A stretch of DNA of 64,000 bases from Liolophura sinensis (lineage: Eukaryota > Mollusca > Polyplacophora > Chitonida > Chitonidae). Location: the NCBI RefSeq assembly GCF_032854445.1, contig NC_088297.1, positions 7,241,375-7,305,374 on the forward strand, given 5' to 3'. Each line of letters opens with the position of its first letter. The first letter of the stretch is position 1. This document shows positions 47,097 through 58,508 of the stretch, in pieces. Below the pieces are notes generated by a model. It was not told the origin of the DNA, searched no databases, and saw nothing but the letters and a program-made list of their open reading frames with translations. A program made the translations under genes and the position numbers.

Positions 47097-48729
47097 TTTA
47101 TCATACTTTTTGTGAAGTAGAATCCGGTCAGTGTAGTTTTGTCTCCAAAACTAAACTGTAAATACGCATAAATTACAAGAAAAGTTCCTTTTTCAAATGT
47201 AAAAAAGTTTGACGACTTGAAGTACAAGTCCGAATGGTCAAATTTAGTACACAATTTTTTTTTAATGTAAAGTAAGCATAAAATATGATATATGTTTAGG
47301 ACGGCAACCAAAATACAGCTAATGTATACAACCGAAGTTAACGGTAGAGTCGTGGAGTATTAAACACATATATTGTAAAATACGTTACATGTATCTAGAT
47401 ATATCACTTGATTCTATGAGTGAAGAAAACCATGACACAGCCCTTGTAATGTAAATTTGTTATAAGAAAAATGTTATAAAGGTTTCGATGTTGTTTTGGA
47501 GTTGCACAGTTGCCAAATGATACTGTTCTGTTGTTTCAGAGTGAGTTTGTTACATTTGCTAAAGATGAACTGGCATCTAAAATTTGTGGATAAATAAATA
47601 AAACTGGTTGTGTGGTAGGGATTTGCCTGTAAACCACATTGTCTTAAATTACAGAGAAATGAACATTATTAGAGAACAAACAGGGAGGGTGGTGGACAAT
47701 TTTGGACATTTGCATAGGTAAATACAATTCGATTTCTTCCAGGTTAAAGTGAATGTAAACCATCGAAAGAGATAAACACTATTAAAACTCCACATGCCTT
47801 ACAAACCGCTTTCCTTGGTTCTTTTAGAAATATTTCTCACAGGCGCACAAAAATGAATATTTATAATTTTATATCACTTTATTCATGATTGAGTTATTCC
47901 GTATCATTTTCTGGTAGGACAATTTGACCTTTCAGACTTATCAACGTAGGACGTAGTCTCATATTAATTTAACTATACTTTACACAACATGATAGAAATA
48001 TCCACTGTATAAAAAAAATGTCCAAAAAAAATAAATAAATAAACAGTATGTTATCTATTTGGCACGGTTGTTAAATGTGAAACATAATTTTCTCCCTACT
48101 TTATATTCACCTCAGATTTGTGAATACTGATGGCAAGGTACTTCCTGCAACAACATGCTTCACGCATGCCTGACGTTAACAGCGTATTTGCTTCTTAATT
48201 TACAAAGAGCGTCTTGTATTCTCCTTCAGGGAAATGACACAGGTGGGTCCGAAAAACCAGAGAGTAAAATGGAATCAACACCGCGGCCATGGAGAAACAC
48301 TGGGTGACAAGCCAAATTTGATGTTTTTTTTTACTCCATCTGTATATGGTATACGGGTGATAAGACTTCTCTATGCATGTAGTTTTGCACACAGCCAAGA
48401 CTTTCTCGAGTCTCGCGTTCCAGTTACTTATACATGTAGTCTTACCCTGCTTAAGAGATCTCTGCCAAGTTTTAGAAAAATGATCTGACTGTGTTCAGAA
48501 ACTGTGTGCTCATTAAAATATGTAAATAAATCATTAAAATAAGTAAATGAGAGTCTTTTCAACAAATTCTATTTCATACTATAAAGAAATACAAAAATAA
48601 AGGCAAAGTATAAATCACTTCGACTGTTTTTTTTATGAATGTCTTCTATAAATTAATATATAAAAGTTATCAATTATAATTTAAAGTTCACAACCCGATC
48701 GGTCTAATAATTTGCAGTGTTATTAATCT
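47097..48729. other. Spacer, nothing identified
   Basis: AT-rich with short open frames (48,195-48,398 minus; 48,234-48,488 plus) that overlap on opposite strands and lack domains. Confidence 0.5.
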
Positions 48730-49510
48730 TTCAGGCTGTAAGGATCATATGTCGCCACTTAACTAGCAAACAATCCTTCAGGCTGTGAAGATCATATGTC
48801 ACCAGTTAACCAGCAAACAATCCTTCAGGCTGTGAAGATCATATGTCACCAGTTAACAAGCAAACAATCTTTCAGGCTGTGAAGATCATATGTCGCCACT
48901 TAACCAGCAAACAATCTTTCAGGCTGTGAAGATCATATGTCGCCACTTAACCAGCAAACAATCTTCCAGGCTGTAAGGATCATATGTCGCCAGTTAACAA
49001 GCAAACAATCCTTCAGGCTGTGAAGATCATATGTCGCCAGTTAACCAGCAAACAATCCTTCAGGCTGTGAAGATCATATGTCACCAGTCAACAAGCAAAC
49101 AGTCCTTCAGGCTGTGAAGATCATATGTCACCAGTTAACAAGCAAACAATCTTTCAGGCTGTGAAGATCATATGTCGCCAGTTAACCAGCAAACAATCTT
49201 TCAGGCTGTGAAGATCATATGTCGCCAGTTAACCAGAAAACAATCTTTCAGGCTGTGAAGATCATATGTCACCAGTTAACAAGCAAACAGTTTTTCAGGC
49301 CGTGAAGATCATATGTCACCAGTTAACAAGCAAACAATCTTTCAGGCTGTGAGGATCATATGTCGCCACTTAACCAGCAAACAATCTTTCAGGCTGTGAA
49401 GATCATATGTCGCCAGTTAACCAGAAAACAATCTTTCAGGCTGTGAAGATCATATGTCACCAGTTAACAAGCAAACAGTTTTTCAGGCCGTGAAGATCAT
49501 ATGTGACCCA
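48730..49510 (+). repeat. 47-bp minisatellite (family B), ~16.5 units
   Basis: CAGGCTGTGAAGATCATATG recurs at 47-bp spacing (48,732, 48,779, 48,826). Variants are GTCGCC/GTCACC and CCAGCAAACA/CAAGCAAACA. A four-unit (188-bp) higher-order repeat is visible near the end, where the CCAGAAAACAATC unit recurs at 49,233 and 49,421. The sequence is unrelated to family A despite the identical period. Confidence 0.93.
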
Positions 49511-50184
49511 TTTACCAGCAAACAACACATAATGTGCGAGAAGCCTTGTAAAATACAGAGTTCAGATGGGTATGCACTTTCTGTTCATTGCGAAGAGATT
49601 TTAAGGATCCACAAAATCAAAACCAACAGGCCATGCTGGAACACGGCATCTTTTTTCCTGATTACTAAGCCAAATCTAAGTGCTTTTTTCCTTTTCATTG
49701 CACTTTTCCAGGAACAATCCAGTTCCAATCCAGCTCTTGACAGGTTTATCCCTCAATCCTCCAATCAGTATTCTCCAGGCATCTCTCAGTTTCTACAGGT
49801 GATAATACCATGACAAACCATAAAATATTGTTGTTAGAGTATAAACAGGTGAGAATGGTCAAGGATGTGGAGTATAGAATGATGAATGCTGTAATTGACT
49901 GGCGTTTAATGCCAAAGAAAGCTGGATTTAAACATGCCACCTCAATAGTTTCTATTCTTTATTTCAATTGATCTTCAAGCCCTACTGAGGAAAAAAATCA
50001 ATGATATGATGGGACACAGTCTTATGGTAGAAGGATACCAGGTAAAGCCTCAGGTACAAACTCGACCATCCGTAGGTTGCTGAAAGACGTTACCTCATCA
50101 GTCAAATATATGTTGCTTGCAGTGAGCCAACATTTCAAACACCTGAGGCAGTAAGGACCCAATGGCGCCAGTATGAATTAAAAC
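49511..50184. other. Spacer with a small inverted SINE scrap
   Basis: A SINE-like piece (CTCGACCATCCGTAGGTTGC) at about 50,058-50,080; otherwise no feature. The open frame starting at 49,454 begins inside the minisatellite and shows no domain. Confidence 0.5.
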
Positions 50185-52268
50185 ATACAATTTAACACTA
50201 GCCCATTGAAAAACGGTGACAAACGATGCGGAATAAGGCAACAAATGGGCAGGTGTTCCAAAAATTGGAAATTTCTTTGGTTTCCAAGGAGTAAAAACCA
50301 CAGAGTAATGACGTGAGTCATGACATCAGCCATGTTTTAAACGCCCCTACACGTAAAGGTATTGGTCGAAGAGCAGAGCGGTTAGCACCATTCGATTTCT
50401 CGTCACAAAATACCTCGAATTAGCTTCTTTGCAAGCGCATTTGAACAATTTTTCCACTTGCGAATTATTGCCTGATTACTTTGCTGATTGACATCAGCTA
50501 CATTGTAATGTGTAACTTCGGGACTGGTCATTTCTCTATTCAATTTTGGGCTAAAACTAATTTTTTGTTTGGTAGCCCATTATATGTCAAATCTTTGGGC
50601 CATGATCATTTAAGTCACCCAGCATTTCTCGGTCGCAGACTAACCCAATGGTTTTACCTACAGGTACTACTTCTAAAAAACTACAACTTAACACGTATCC
50701 ACATAAATATGGTGCCGAAAGACGTGAAAAAATGGAAGAAATCAGCAAGTGTTAAAAAATTAAAACATTTCTCTGGTTTCCAAAAAGTAAAATCCGTTGC
50801 TGGGCACACCAATATGACGACAACCATATTTGAAACGCCGCTAAAGCTCAAAGTATTGGTCGAAGAACAATGCGGTTTACACCACTCGATTTTTCGTCCC
50901 ATATAGGTCAGATTAGCCTCTTTGTAAGCGCATTTGAACAATTTTTCCACTTTCGAATTTTTTGCTTAATTACTTTGCTGATTGACATCACCTACGTTAT
51001 AGTGTGTGCCATAGCGACTGGTCAATTCTCTATTAAACTTTGGGCTGCGACTAATGTGGCGTTCGGTAGCCCAGAAGGTGTCAAATCTTTGGGCCATCAT
51101 CATTTAACTGACCCAGCAATTGTCTTACTTTTAAGTCGAAGACTGACCCAATGGCTATACCCACATGCACTAGCATACCACATCATTTGTATATCGAAAA
51201 TATAGGGTACTTGGTACAGTCTGTTCAGAAAACAATTTAACACTGATGCACATAATTGCGATGCCAAAAGGCATGAAATAAAGTAAGCAATCGACACATG
51301 TTAAAAAATTGGAAAATTTCTCTGGTTTCTAAGGAGTAAAATACGTTGGTGGGCACACCATTCTGACGTCAACCGTATTTAAAACGCCGCTATAGCAAAA
51401 AGTATTGGTCAGAGAGCAATGCGGTTTGCATCATTCGATTTGTAGTCACCAAAAAAGTCGTGCAAGTGCATTTGAACAATCATTCCACTTTTGAATTTTT
51501 GCCCGATTACTTCGCTGATTGACATCAGATATAATGTAGTGTGTACCATCGCGACTAGTCATTTCTCTATTAAACTTTGGGCTGAAACTTATGCGTCGTT
51601 CAGTAGACCAGAAGATGTCAAATATTTAAGTGATGATCATTTAGGTGACCCAGCAATTGTCTTACTTCTAAGTCAAGGACTAACCCAATGGATTTACCTA
51701 CATGTACTACCATACCACATCATTTGTATATAGAAACTATAAGGTACTGGATACAGTCTCTTCTGAAAAGTACAATTAAACACTGATGCACATAATTGCG
51801 GTGCTAAAAGACGTGAAATAATGTAAGCAATCGACAAGTGTTAAAAAAAACTGGTAAATTTCTCTGGTTTCTTAGGAGAAAAATTCGTTGCTGGGCACAC
51901 CATTTTGAAGTCAGCCACATTTAAAACGCCGCTACAGGTCGAAGAGCAATGCGGTTTGCACCATTCGATTTCTCGTCACAAAATACGTCGGATTAGCTTC
52001 TTTGCAAGGCCTTTTGAACAATTTTTCCACTTTTAAATTTTTGCCTGATTACTTTGCTAATTGACATCAGCTACAATGTGGTGTGTACAATTGCGACTGG
52101 ACATTACTGTATTAAACCTTGGGCTGAAACTAATGTGCCGCTCGGTAGCTCATCAGATGTCCAATCTTTGGGCCATCATCATTTAAGTGACGCAGCAATT
52201 GTCTTACTTCTATGTCAAAGACTATCCTAATGGCTTCACCTACCATACCACATCATTTGTATATACAC
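50185..52268 (+). repeat. ~550-bp satellite, forward array (~4 units)
   Basis: Landmarks TATTGGTCGAAGAGCA, TTCTCGTCACAAAATACGTC, GAACAATTTTTCCACTTT, TTGACATCAGCTAC, CCATCATCATTTAAGTGACC, TAACACTGATGCACATAATT and GGGCACACCATT recur in order near 50.36, 50.85, 51.40 and 51.94 kb. Measured spacing is about 490-550 bp. Open frames in the units are not shared in phase. Confidence 0.9.
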
Positions 52269-53727
52269 TTTAAAAAAAACAAAACAAACACAAAACCCCT
52301 ATATCAATGTAATTTTGATGTTACTAAAGGACGTGTAGATGAGCGGAAATCAAAGATACACGAATGAAATTTTGTGGAGCAATGCATTGCTATGGTTGTC
52401 CACATTTAATTATAATAAGTTATCACAATCATTACTGCTGTCTACCAGGTGGTGTTGAAGTCAGTACCTCGTATGACCACCTCCAGCTGTTGCCACTGCT
52501 GGACACCTCCTGGGTACAGATCGAATCAGTCGTTTGATGTTTTGTTGTGGAATCCTTCTCCATTCCTCCTGCAGCATGTGGAACAACCGTTGAAAATTCT
52601 GTGGTGGAATACGACGTCGACGCACGCGTCTATCGATCCGAGCCCAAAGGTATTCGATTGGGTTTAGATCCGGGGATTTGGAAGGCCAGGGATGGGTATT
52701 GATGTTATTGGCCAGGTAGTCCACGGTGGCACGTGCTGTGTTGGTCCTGGCGTTGTCCTGTTGGAAGAGCTGCCGTTGAAGGTCAACAAGGCGAAGGACG
52801 TGCGGGCGGAGAATCTGGTCGATGTATGGATTGGCCGTCAGATTGTCTTGGACAAGCACAAGCTCCGATCTGCGGGTGTACGAGATCGCTCCTCACACCA
52901 TAACACCCCCGCCACCGAATCTGTCCACCTGTCTGATGCATTGAGGAGCAAAACGTTTATGACGTCGTCTGTAGACACGATCTCTACTATCACGTCGCCT
53001 GAGGAGATAACGGGATTCATCGTTTAACCATATGCGCCTCCAGTTTGCCAGGTTCCATGGAAGCACCGTGGTACACCATCTCACTCGTCGACGTCGATGT
53101 AGTCGTGTCAAGGAGGGGGCAACTTTTGAACGTTTGGCACGTATTCCTACTTCTCGGAGACGGTCCCTGGTTGTCTGATCGGACAATTTTCGGGCTCCAA
53201 ACTGTTCTTGTGCTGTGTCCTGGGCGGTAGGATAGCGGTCACGTAGGTGGGTTACCCGGATGTACCGATCTTGGCTAGGTGTGACGACTCTAGGTCTTCC
53301 TGATCTTGGACGGTCATTTGTCAAATTTGTTTGACGAAATCCATCCCACAACCGAGTTGTTGTGCTGGGATGAACGTTGAATATCCTTGCCACCTCACTC
53401 TTTGATTCGCCAGCTTGCAATCGTCCAATTGCCCGATTTCGGTCAGCAGCGTTCAGACGTCCCATTTTCGTGTACAGTGCTTGCAAAGATATTGGATAAA
53501 ATTGTGAGATTCGTTTGGGTCTTATGGTCACATGCTGTACTCCTGTTTTGCACGTGACAATTATTATGCCTGAAATTCGTGCTGCACGACATCAACGTAC
53601 ATCAGAACAATCCTAATTAATAAAACCGTTCAAAATCATTTTTGGTTGCGTTTGGTCAAGGATGATCCTCTGAAACATCCCAGTAACAATGTGCAGCCCT
53701 AAAAAACTTACAAAATTGTAAGTATCA
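52269..53727 (-). mobile_element. Tc1/mariner-type DNA transposon inserted in satellite
   Basis: Satellite text stops at ATTTGTATATA (about 52,268) and resumes at about 53,728 (GAATTTCTTTTTCTAAGCAG), giving about 1.46 kb of foreign sequence that encodes a Tc1-type transposase on the minus strand. Size fits Tc1 elements. I could not fix the terminal inverted repeats or TA target site by eye, and some satellite bases near the edges may be missing or overlapped. Confidence 0.8.
52461..53465 (-). pseudogene. Tc1-like transposase with one nonsense codon
   Basis: Reading from the ATG at 53,465 (MGRLNAADRNRAIGRLQAG): a helix-turn-helix region, a GRPR linker (RPRSGRPRVV), a second DNA-binding region, then catalytic motifs WLNDES (first D), QQDNAR (second D) and SPDLNPIEYLW (E). 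This is the DDE cut-and-paste chemistry of the family. About 334 codons is the usual length. The frame is intact except for a TGA at 52,893-52,895 in VMV*GAIS, where relatives have Trp (TGG). I count 33 residues between the second D and E, one less than the usual 34, because of a shortened NNINTHPWP stretch. An upstream in-frame ATG at 53,531 is less likely to be used. Confidence 0.9.
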
Positions 53728-53990
53728 TTTTTGAATTTCTTTTTCTAAGCAGAAATATCCGTTGCTGGGCACACCATTATGACGTCAACCATATTTGAAA
53801 CGCCGCTACAGTTAAAAGTATTGGTCGGAAAGCAGTACAGTGTTTACCATTCGACTTCGTCACAAAATACGTCGGTATAGCTTCTTTGCCAGCGTATCTG
53901 AACAATTTTTCCACTTTCAAATTTTTGCCTAATTGCTTTGCTGATTGACATCAGTTACAATGTAGTGTGTACCATGGAGAATGGTTCTCA
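53728..53990 (+). repeat. ~550-bp satellite, forward, after the transposon
   Basis: Continuation of the forward array: GTTGCTGGGCACACCATTATG, TGACGTCAACCATATTTG, AACGCCGCTACAG, TATTGGTCGGAAAGCAG, GACATCAGTTACAATGTAG. It ends abruptly at about 53,985, where other sequence begins. Confidence 0.88.
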
Positions 53991-54047
53991 CCGCGGTTAG
54001 CCTTCGACACCAAATAAACGTGAGGATCCTGCCATGATGCCGGTTGA

Positions 54048-54434
54048 CTAGCGACGACAGTGTCCGGTTGTCGGGGCCCAACTCCCACCTCCGATGAGTT
54101 GAGATTGTGCAGCTCGAAGGGAATTAGTTACCTCACGAACGAAAAGATCGCCTGCCGTAGGGAAACCAGACACCGCGGTTTCAGGACTCGGTCGGTCGGA
54201 AGACTGGTCCATCCGGATATCCGTAGATAGAGTCGTAACACCCTTCAACACGAGTTTCTGTTGCCCTCTGGGGATCTTGGTCTTTGCGAGATCCTCTTCT
54301 GTCAACAACTCCAGGGCTTCAGTCGACGTGAAACCGTCTCTGGCCAACAGTCCCACAGTGTCGGCCGATATTTTCAAGGATTTAGCCCTGCATTTAACGG
54401 CCATCCCGTCATTCTCCAGGGTATCGTCCGCCAT
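54048..54434 (-). CDS. Small ORF with SAM-like helical segment, unknown
   Basis: 128 codons from an ATG at 54,434. The N-terminal half (LKISADTVGLLARDGFTSTE and ALELLTEEDLAKTKIPRGQQ, then KLVLKGVTTL) has the pattern of short SAM-like bundles that open some retroelement-associated and uncharacterised invertebrate proteins. The rest is serine-rich without a domain. A possible donor CGTGAG|GTAACT lies at about 54,135, so this may be the first exon of a longer product. TTCTTTTTTTAG at about 54,457 could be an acceptor. It is flanked by satellite on one side, which favours a mobile-element origin. Function unknown. Confidence 0.4.
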   Translation of the reverse strand: MADDTLENDGMAVKCRAKSLKISADTVGLLARDGFTSTEALELLTEEDLAKTKIPRGQQKLVLKGVTTLSTDIRMDQSSDRPSPETAVSGFPTAGDLFVREVTNSLRAAQSQLIGGGSWAPTTGHCRR

Positions 54435-54517
54435 AGCCTATGCTGCTGCCAATTCAACTAAAAAAAGAATAAAAGACTTGTACAGTCAAATGCGGATTCC
54501 GACCAGGGCACGCACCT

Positions 54518-54720
54518 TATAAATACCCTCACAAACAGGCTTGGGCCGGCATTTGCATATAATGCTCGGGCACTGCACCGAGGAGATCAGCAGGTCAGCA
54601 TACACATTCAGATAGGTGCTGTGCTACACCGGACTGTTGCTCGTCTGCTCAGATTTGCATATAAATAGCCGAGCGCCGAGCAGAGGCAAATCAACACACA
54701 CATTCAAATAGTGCACATGT
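54518..54720. promoter_or_regulatory. Promoter-like region with duplicated octamer/TATA block
   Basis: Two diverged ~100-bp repeats start with ATTTGCATATAA (54,551) and ATTTGCATATAAATAG (54,653), and both contain ACACATTCA(G/A)ATAG. Each joins an octamer (ATTTGCAT / ATGCAAAT on the other strand) to a TATA-like word. On the minus strand TATTTATAAGG (about 54,516-54,526) is 80-90 bp upstream of the ATG at 54,434. The spacing suits a TATA promoter for that ORF, but no start site can be proved. Confidence 0.35.
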
Positions 54721-56479
54721 TGTTGGCCGAAATTACGCTCCCGCCTACGGAACATTAAAAACATATTAATTTGATCAATATTATTAATACATAGTTGATA
54801 AAGAAAATGTAAAGCATTCTGATTTTATAATTTACTTGGTTTGTCCAGCTGAACCAGTTGAAAATGTTTATTTGTAAACCAATACACAATGGACCTTTTT
54901 CGTTCCATTGCTCCCAATACAGCACCTAAATTGGATGTTGTTAACCGGTTTTGCGAATGTTACTCCACAAGGGGTTGTGTCTTTGCCCCACTGTTGCTCT
55001 GGTCACTTTTGCAGAAATATCAGGGGACACAATTAGCTGCTTCCTCGTCCACGTTTGTTTACACTTCCCATCCAAGAATCTTTGACAATAAGATTCTCAA
55101 CTAAAGGAATCAGGGGTGCAGCTGGAGCCGGCTCAGGCGAAAGTATCCAATGAAGTCCTTAAACGGAAGCACAAAAATAAATTATTTAAAACAGAAAGTA
55201 TCCATAGTAATTCTCATAGGCCTGTTCTTACTAGTTAGTGTACAGCTTTTCAAGACATTTAATAGTCTTTGACTCAAGTTTCATGATGAACTTTTCTTGT
55301 ATTTTGATTGAATGAGATCTGCAATGTGCATGATAGTACAAAAATTCATGGCACTTAGATGGCACTTTTTATGACAATTAAACAAAATGATTGGCGTAAA
55401 TAGTATCACAATGGTAGGTTTACTGATGTGAAATGAAAATTTAAAATGAATAAGCTTACTTATTAACTTCAACTGCTAATAATAATGTCCATTTTTCATG
55501 GATATTACAAATATTACAAAATCATTGCTATAAAAAAAATACTGATTTCAATTCAAACTTGTAGGATAAATATAGAGCACAAATTCCTGTGAAGTCAATA
55601 CAAGTATGTCATTACATTTATATAGATAAACCTTACTCTGGGTTACTACAATTGAGTGTCGCATTATTAACATCCTCACCCAAATAGAGGACAAGTAGCC
55701 ACATGGTGACACAAAAAGATTCCCATACACATACAAATACGCATACACATGTTGAATGCCCAACACCAAAAAAGTCATCTAGGTCTATCTGTGAACAAAT
55801 ACACAATATAATTTTTGTCAAATGACAAGCAGGAAGCAAAGGAAAATACAATCGGTTTTTTCGAAGAAATTTGCTTAACAAAAAATGTGCATGATTATTC
55901 CGAGATTTTTCCTTGTAAGAAAAAGGGTCTTGAGGATAATTATTCCACTCTAAGATAGGCCCAATCATTTTTTTTTAAATATATGCATTAAGCGAATTGC
56001 ATAAGGTAATGCACGCAAAGAGTTACCTCCCCATAGCATGTTTGACTTAAAATATAAAACGCTCAACTCTAACAATCACAGACAAATTGTTGCTGTAAAA
56101 CAAAAAAAATACTGCACTTACGTTTTATGTAAACACTATACCTATGTAAACAGATATTTCAACCAAATTTGATGATCAGCGCATTGTTTACATTTACAGT
56201 GCTTCACTCAACCCAAATGACAACAGCAACAACAAACCTCAACTCGGTAGAACTTTTATCGACGCCTCCACCACACCTTGCATGTGAGAACCATCCTTTT
56301 CTAAAATATACTTAAAAACAGGTTCACTGTTCACAGCATTTTCTGATTTTTGCATTATTTTGCTATTCCCGGTACGTAGTTTGACCAATAACAAACTGAC
56401 ACCTTCATGTTAAAATCCGGCTTGTCTCCAGAAGTAGAAAATCTTGCGAAACCACGCAACGTCTTCCACAGGACTTCCG
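54721..56479. other. AT-rich spacer between satellite arrays
   Basis: No supported gene; open frames (54,889-55,104 plus; 55,281-55,968 minus) lack domains. AAAGAGTTACCTCCCC at about 56,020 is the inverse of the GGGGAGGTAACTC core of the dispersed module. Confidence 0.5.
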
Positions 56480-56733
56480 GCCCCTATGCCTTGCACCATT
56501 TGATATCTCGTCACAAGATACGTGGGATTTGCTTCCTTTCCAAAGCGCATTTAAACAATTTTTCCACTATCGAATTTTTGCCTAATTACTTTGCTAATTG
56601 ACACTACCTACAAGGTGGAGTGCGGAGAAATTATAGGGTACATGATACAGTTTATTATAAAAACTACTATTTAACACTGATGCACAAAATTGCGGTGCCA
56701 AAAGATGTGAAATAATGTAAGCAAAAGACAAGT
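56480..56733 (+). repeat. ~550-bp satellite, forward, internally deleted unit
   Basis: TTGCACCATTTGATATCTCG to ATTGACACTACCTAC, then a jump to AAATTATAGGGTACATGATAC and on to GGTGCCAAAAGATGTG. About 190 bp of the unit are missing. It forms the left arm of the palindrome centred at 56,737. Confidence 0.85.
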
Positions 56734-56739
56734 CTTAAC

Positions 56740-58508
56740 ACTTGTCGATTGCTTACATTATTTCACCTCATTTGGCACCGCAATTATATGCATGAGTGTT
56801 AAATTGTAGTTTTCAGAAGAGACTGTATCAAGTACCCTGTATTTTCTATATATAAATGATTTTGTTTGTTAGTACATGTAGGTAAAGCAATTGGGTTGTT
56901 GTTAGACTTAGAAGTAAGACATTTGCTGGGTCACTTAAATAATCATGGCCGACAGATTGGACATCCTCTGGGGTACCAAACGGCACATTAGTTTCAGCCG
57001 AAAGTTTAATAGAGAAATGACCAGTCGCGAAGGTACAAACTACATTGCAACTGACGTCAATCCAAAAAAGTATTTAGGGAAAAATTCCAAAGTGAAAAAA
57101 TTGACCAAATGCGCTTGCAAAGCCGCTAATCCGACGTATTTTGTGACGAGAAATCGAATGGTGCAATCCGCATTGCTATGCGACCAACACTTTGAGCTGT
57201 AGCGGCGTTTCACATATGGTTGACGTCATAAGGGTGTGCCCAGCAAGGGATTTTTCTCCTTAGAAATCAGAGAAATTTTGCAATTTTTTAATACTTGTCG
57301 ACTGCTTACATTATTTTACGTCTTTTTGGCACCGCAATTTTGTGCATGAGTGTTAAATTGTAGTTTCCAGCAGAGACTCTATCAAGTACCCTGTATTTTC
57401 TATATACAAGTAATGTGGTATGGTGGAACATGTAGGTAAAGCCATTGAGTTAGACTTCGACTTAGAAGTAAGACAATTTCTGGGTCAGTTAAATGATGAT
57501 GGACCAAAGATTGGACATCTTATGGGCTACCGAACGGCACATTAGTTTCAGCCCAAGGATTAATACAGTAATGTCCAGTCGCGATTGTACACATTACATT
57601 GTAGCTGATGTGATTTAGCAAAGTAATCAGGCAAAAATTCAAAAGTAGAAAAGTTGTTCAAATTCGCTTGCAAAGAGCCTAGTCCGACGTATTTTGTGAC
57701 GAGAAATCGAATGGTGTAAACCGCATTGCTTTTCGACCAATATTTTTATCTGTAGCGGCGTTTCAAATATGGTTGACGTCATAATGGTGTGCCCAAAAAC
57801 TGATTTTTCTCCTAAGAAACCAGAGAAATTTTCCAGTTTTTTAACACTTGTCGATTGCTTACATTATTTCACGTCTTTAAGCACCGCAATTATGTGCATC
57901 AGTGTTAAATTGTACTTTTCAAAACAGACTTTATCAAGTACCCTATATTTCCTATATCCAAATGGTGTGGCAGTACATGTAGGTAAAGCCATTGAGTTAG
58001 TCTTCCACTTAGAAGTAAGACAATTTCTGGGTCAGTTAAATAATGATGGCCCAAAGATTAGACATCTCATGGGCTACCGAACGGCACATTAGTTTCACCT
58101 GAAAGTTTAATAGAGAAATGACCAGTCGCGATGGTACACCCCACATTGTAGCTAATGTCAATTAGCAAAGTAACCAGGCAAAAATTGAAAAGGAGAAAAA
58201 TTGTTCAATAGCGCTTACAAAGAGGCTATTTCGACGTATTTTGTGACGAGAAATCGAATGGTGCAAACGGCATTGCTCGCCGACTAATATTTTGAGCTGT
58301 AGGGGCGCTTCAAATATGGTTGACGTCATAATGGTTTGCCCAGCAACGGATTTTTCTCCCTAGAAACCAGAGAAATTTTCCAATTTTTTAATACTTGTCG
58401 ACTGCTTGTGTTATTTCACGTCTTTTAGCACCGCAATTATGTGCATCAGTGTTAAATTGTAGTTTTCAGAAGAGACTGTATCAAGTACCCTGTATTTTAT
58501 ATATACAA
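56740..58508 (-). repeat. ~550-bp satellite, inverted array (~3 units)
   Basis: The same landmarks as 50.2-52.3 kb on the opposite strand. CTGTAG(C/G)GGCG(T/C)TTCA-ATATGGTTGACGTCAT recurs at about 57,198, 57,752 and 58,300 (548-554 bp spacing). TGACGTCA is intact in all three. The array is cut at 58,508 by the retrotransposon. Confidence 0.92.

Noticed and set aside
48730-49510. CRISPR-like appearance of a regular short repeat
   Set aside because: Units abut with no unique spacers, and the genome is eukaryotic.
49454-49813. 119-codon open frame
   Set aside because: Starts inside the 47-bp family-B minisatellite and continues into unmarked sequence with no domain.
50481-51205. Open frames in the ~550-bp satellite
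   Set aside because: Not shared in phase between units or with the inverted array; no domain.
52461-53338. Plus-strand open frames opposite the transposase
   Set aside because: Antisense shadows of the transposase frame.
55281-55968. Minus-strand open frames of 63-111 codons
   Set aside because: Low-complexity hydrophobic and cysteine-poor peptides in AT-rich spacer, overlapping one another, no conserved motif.
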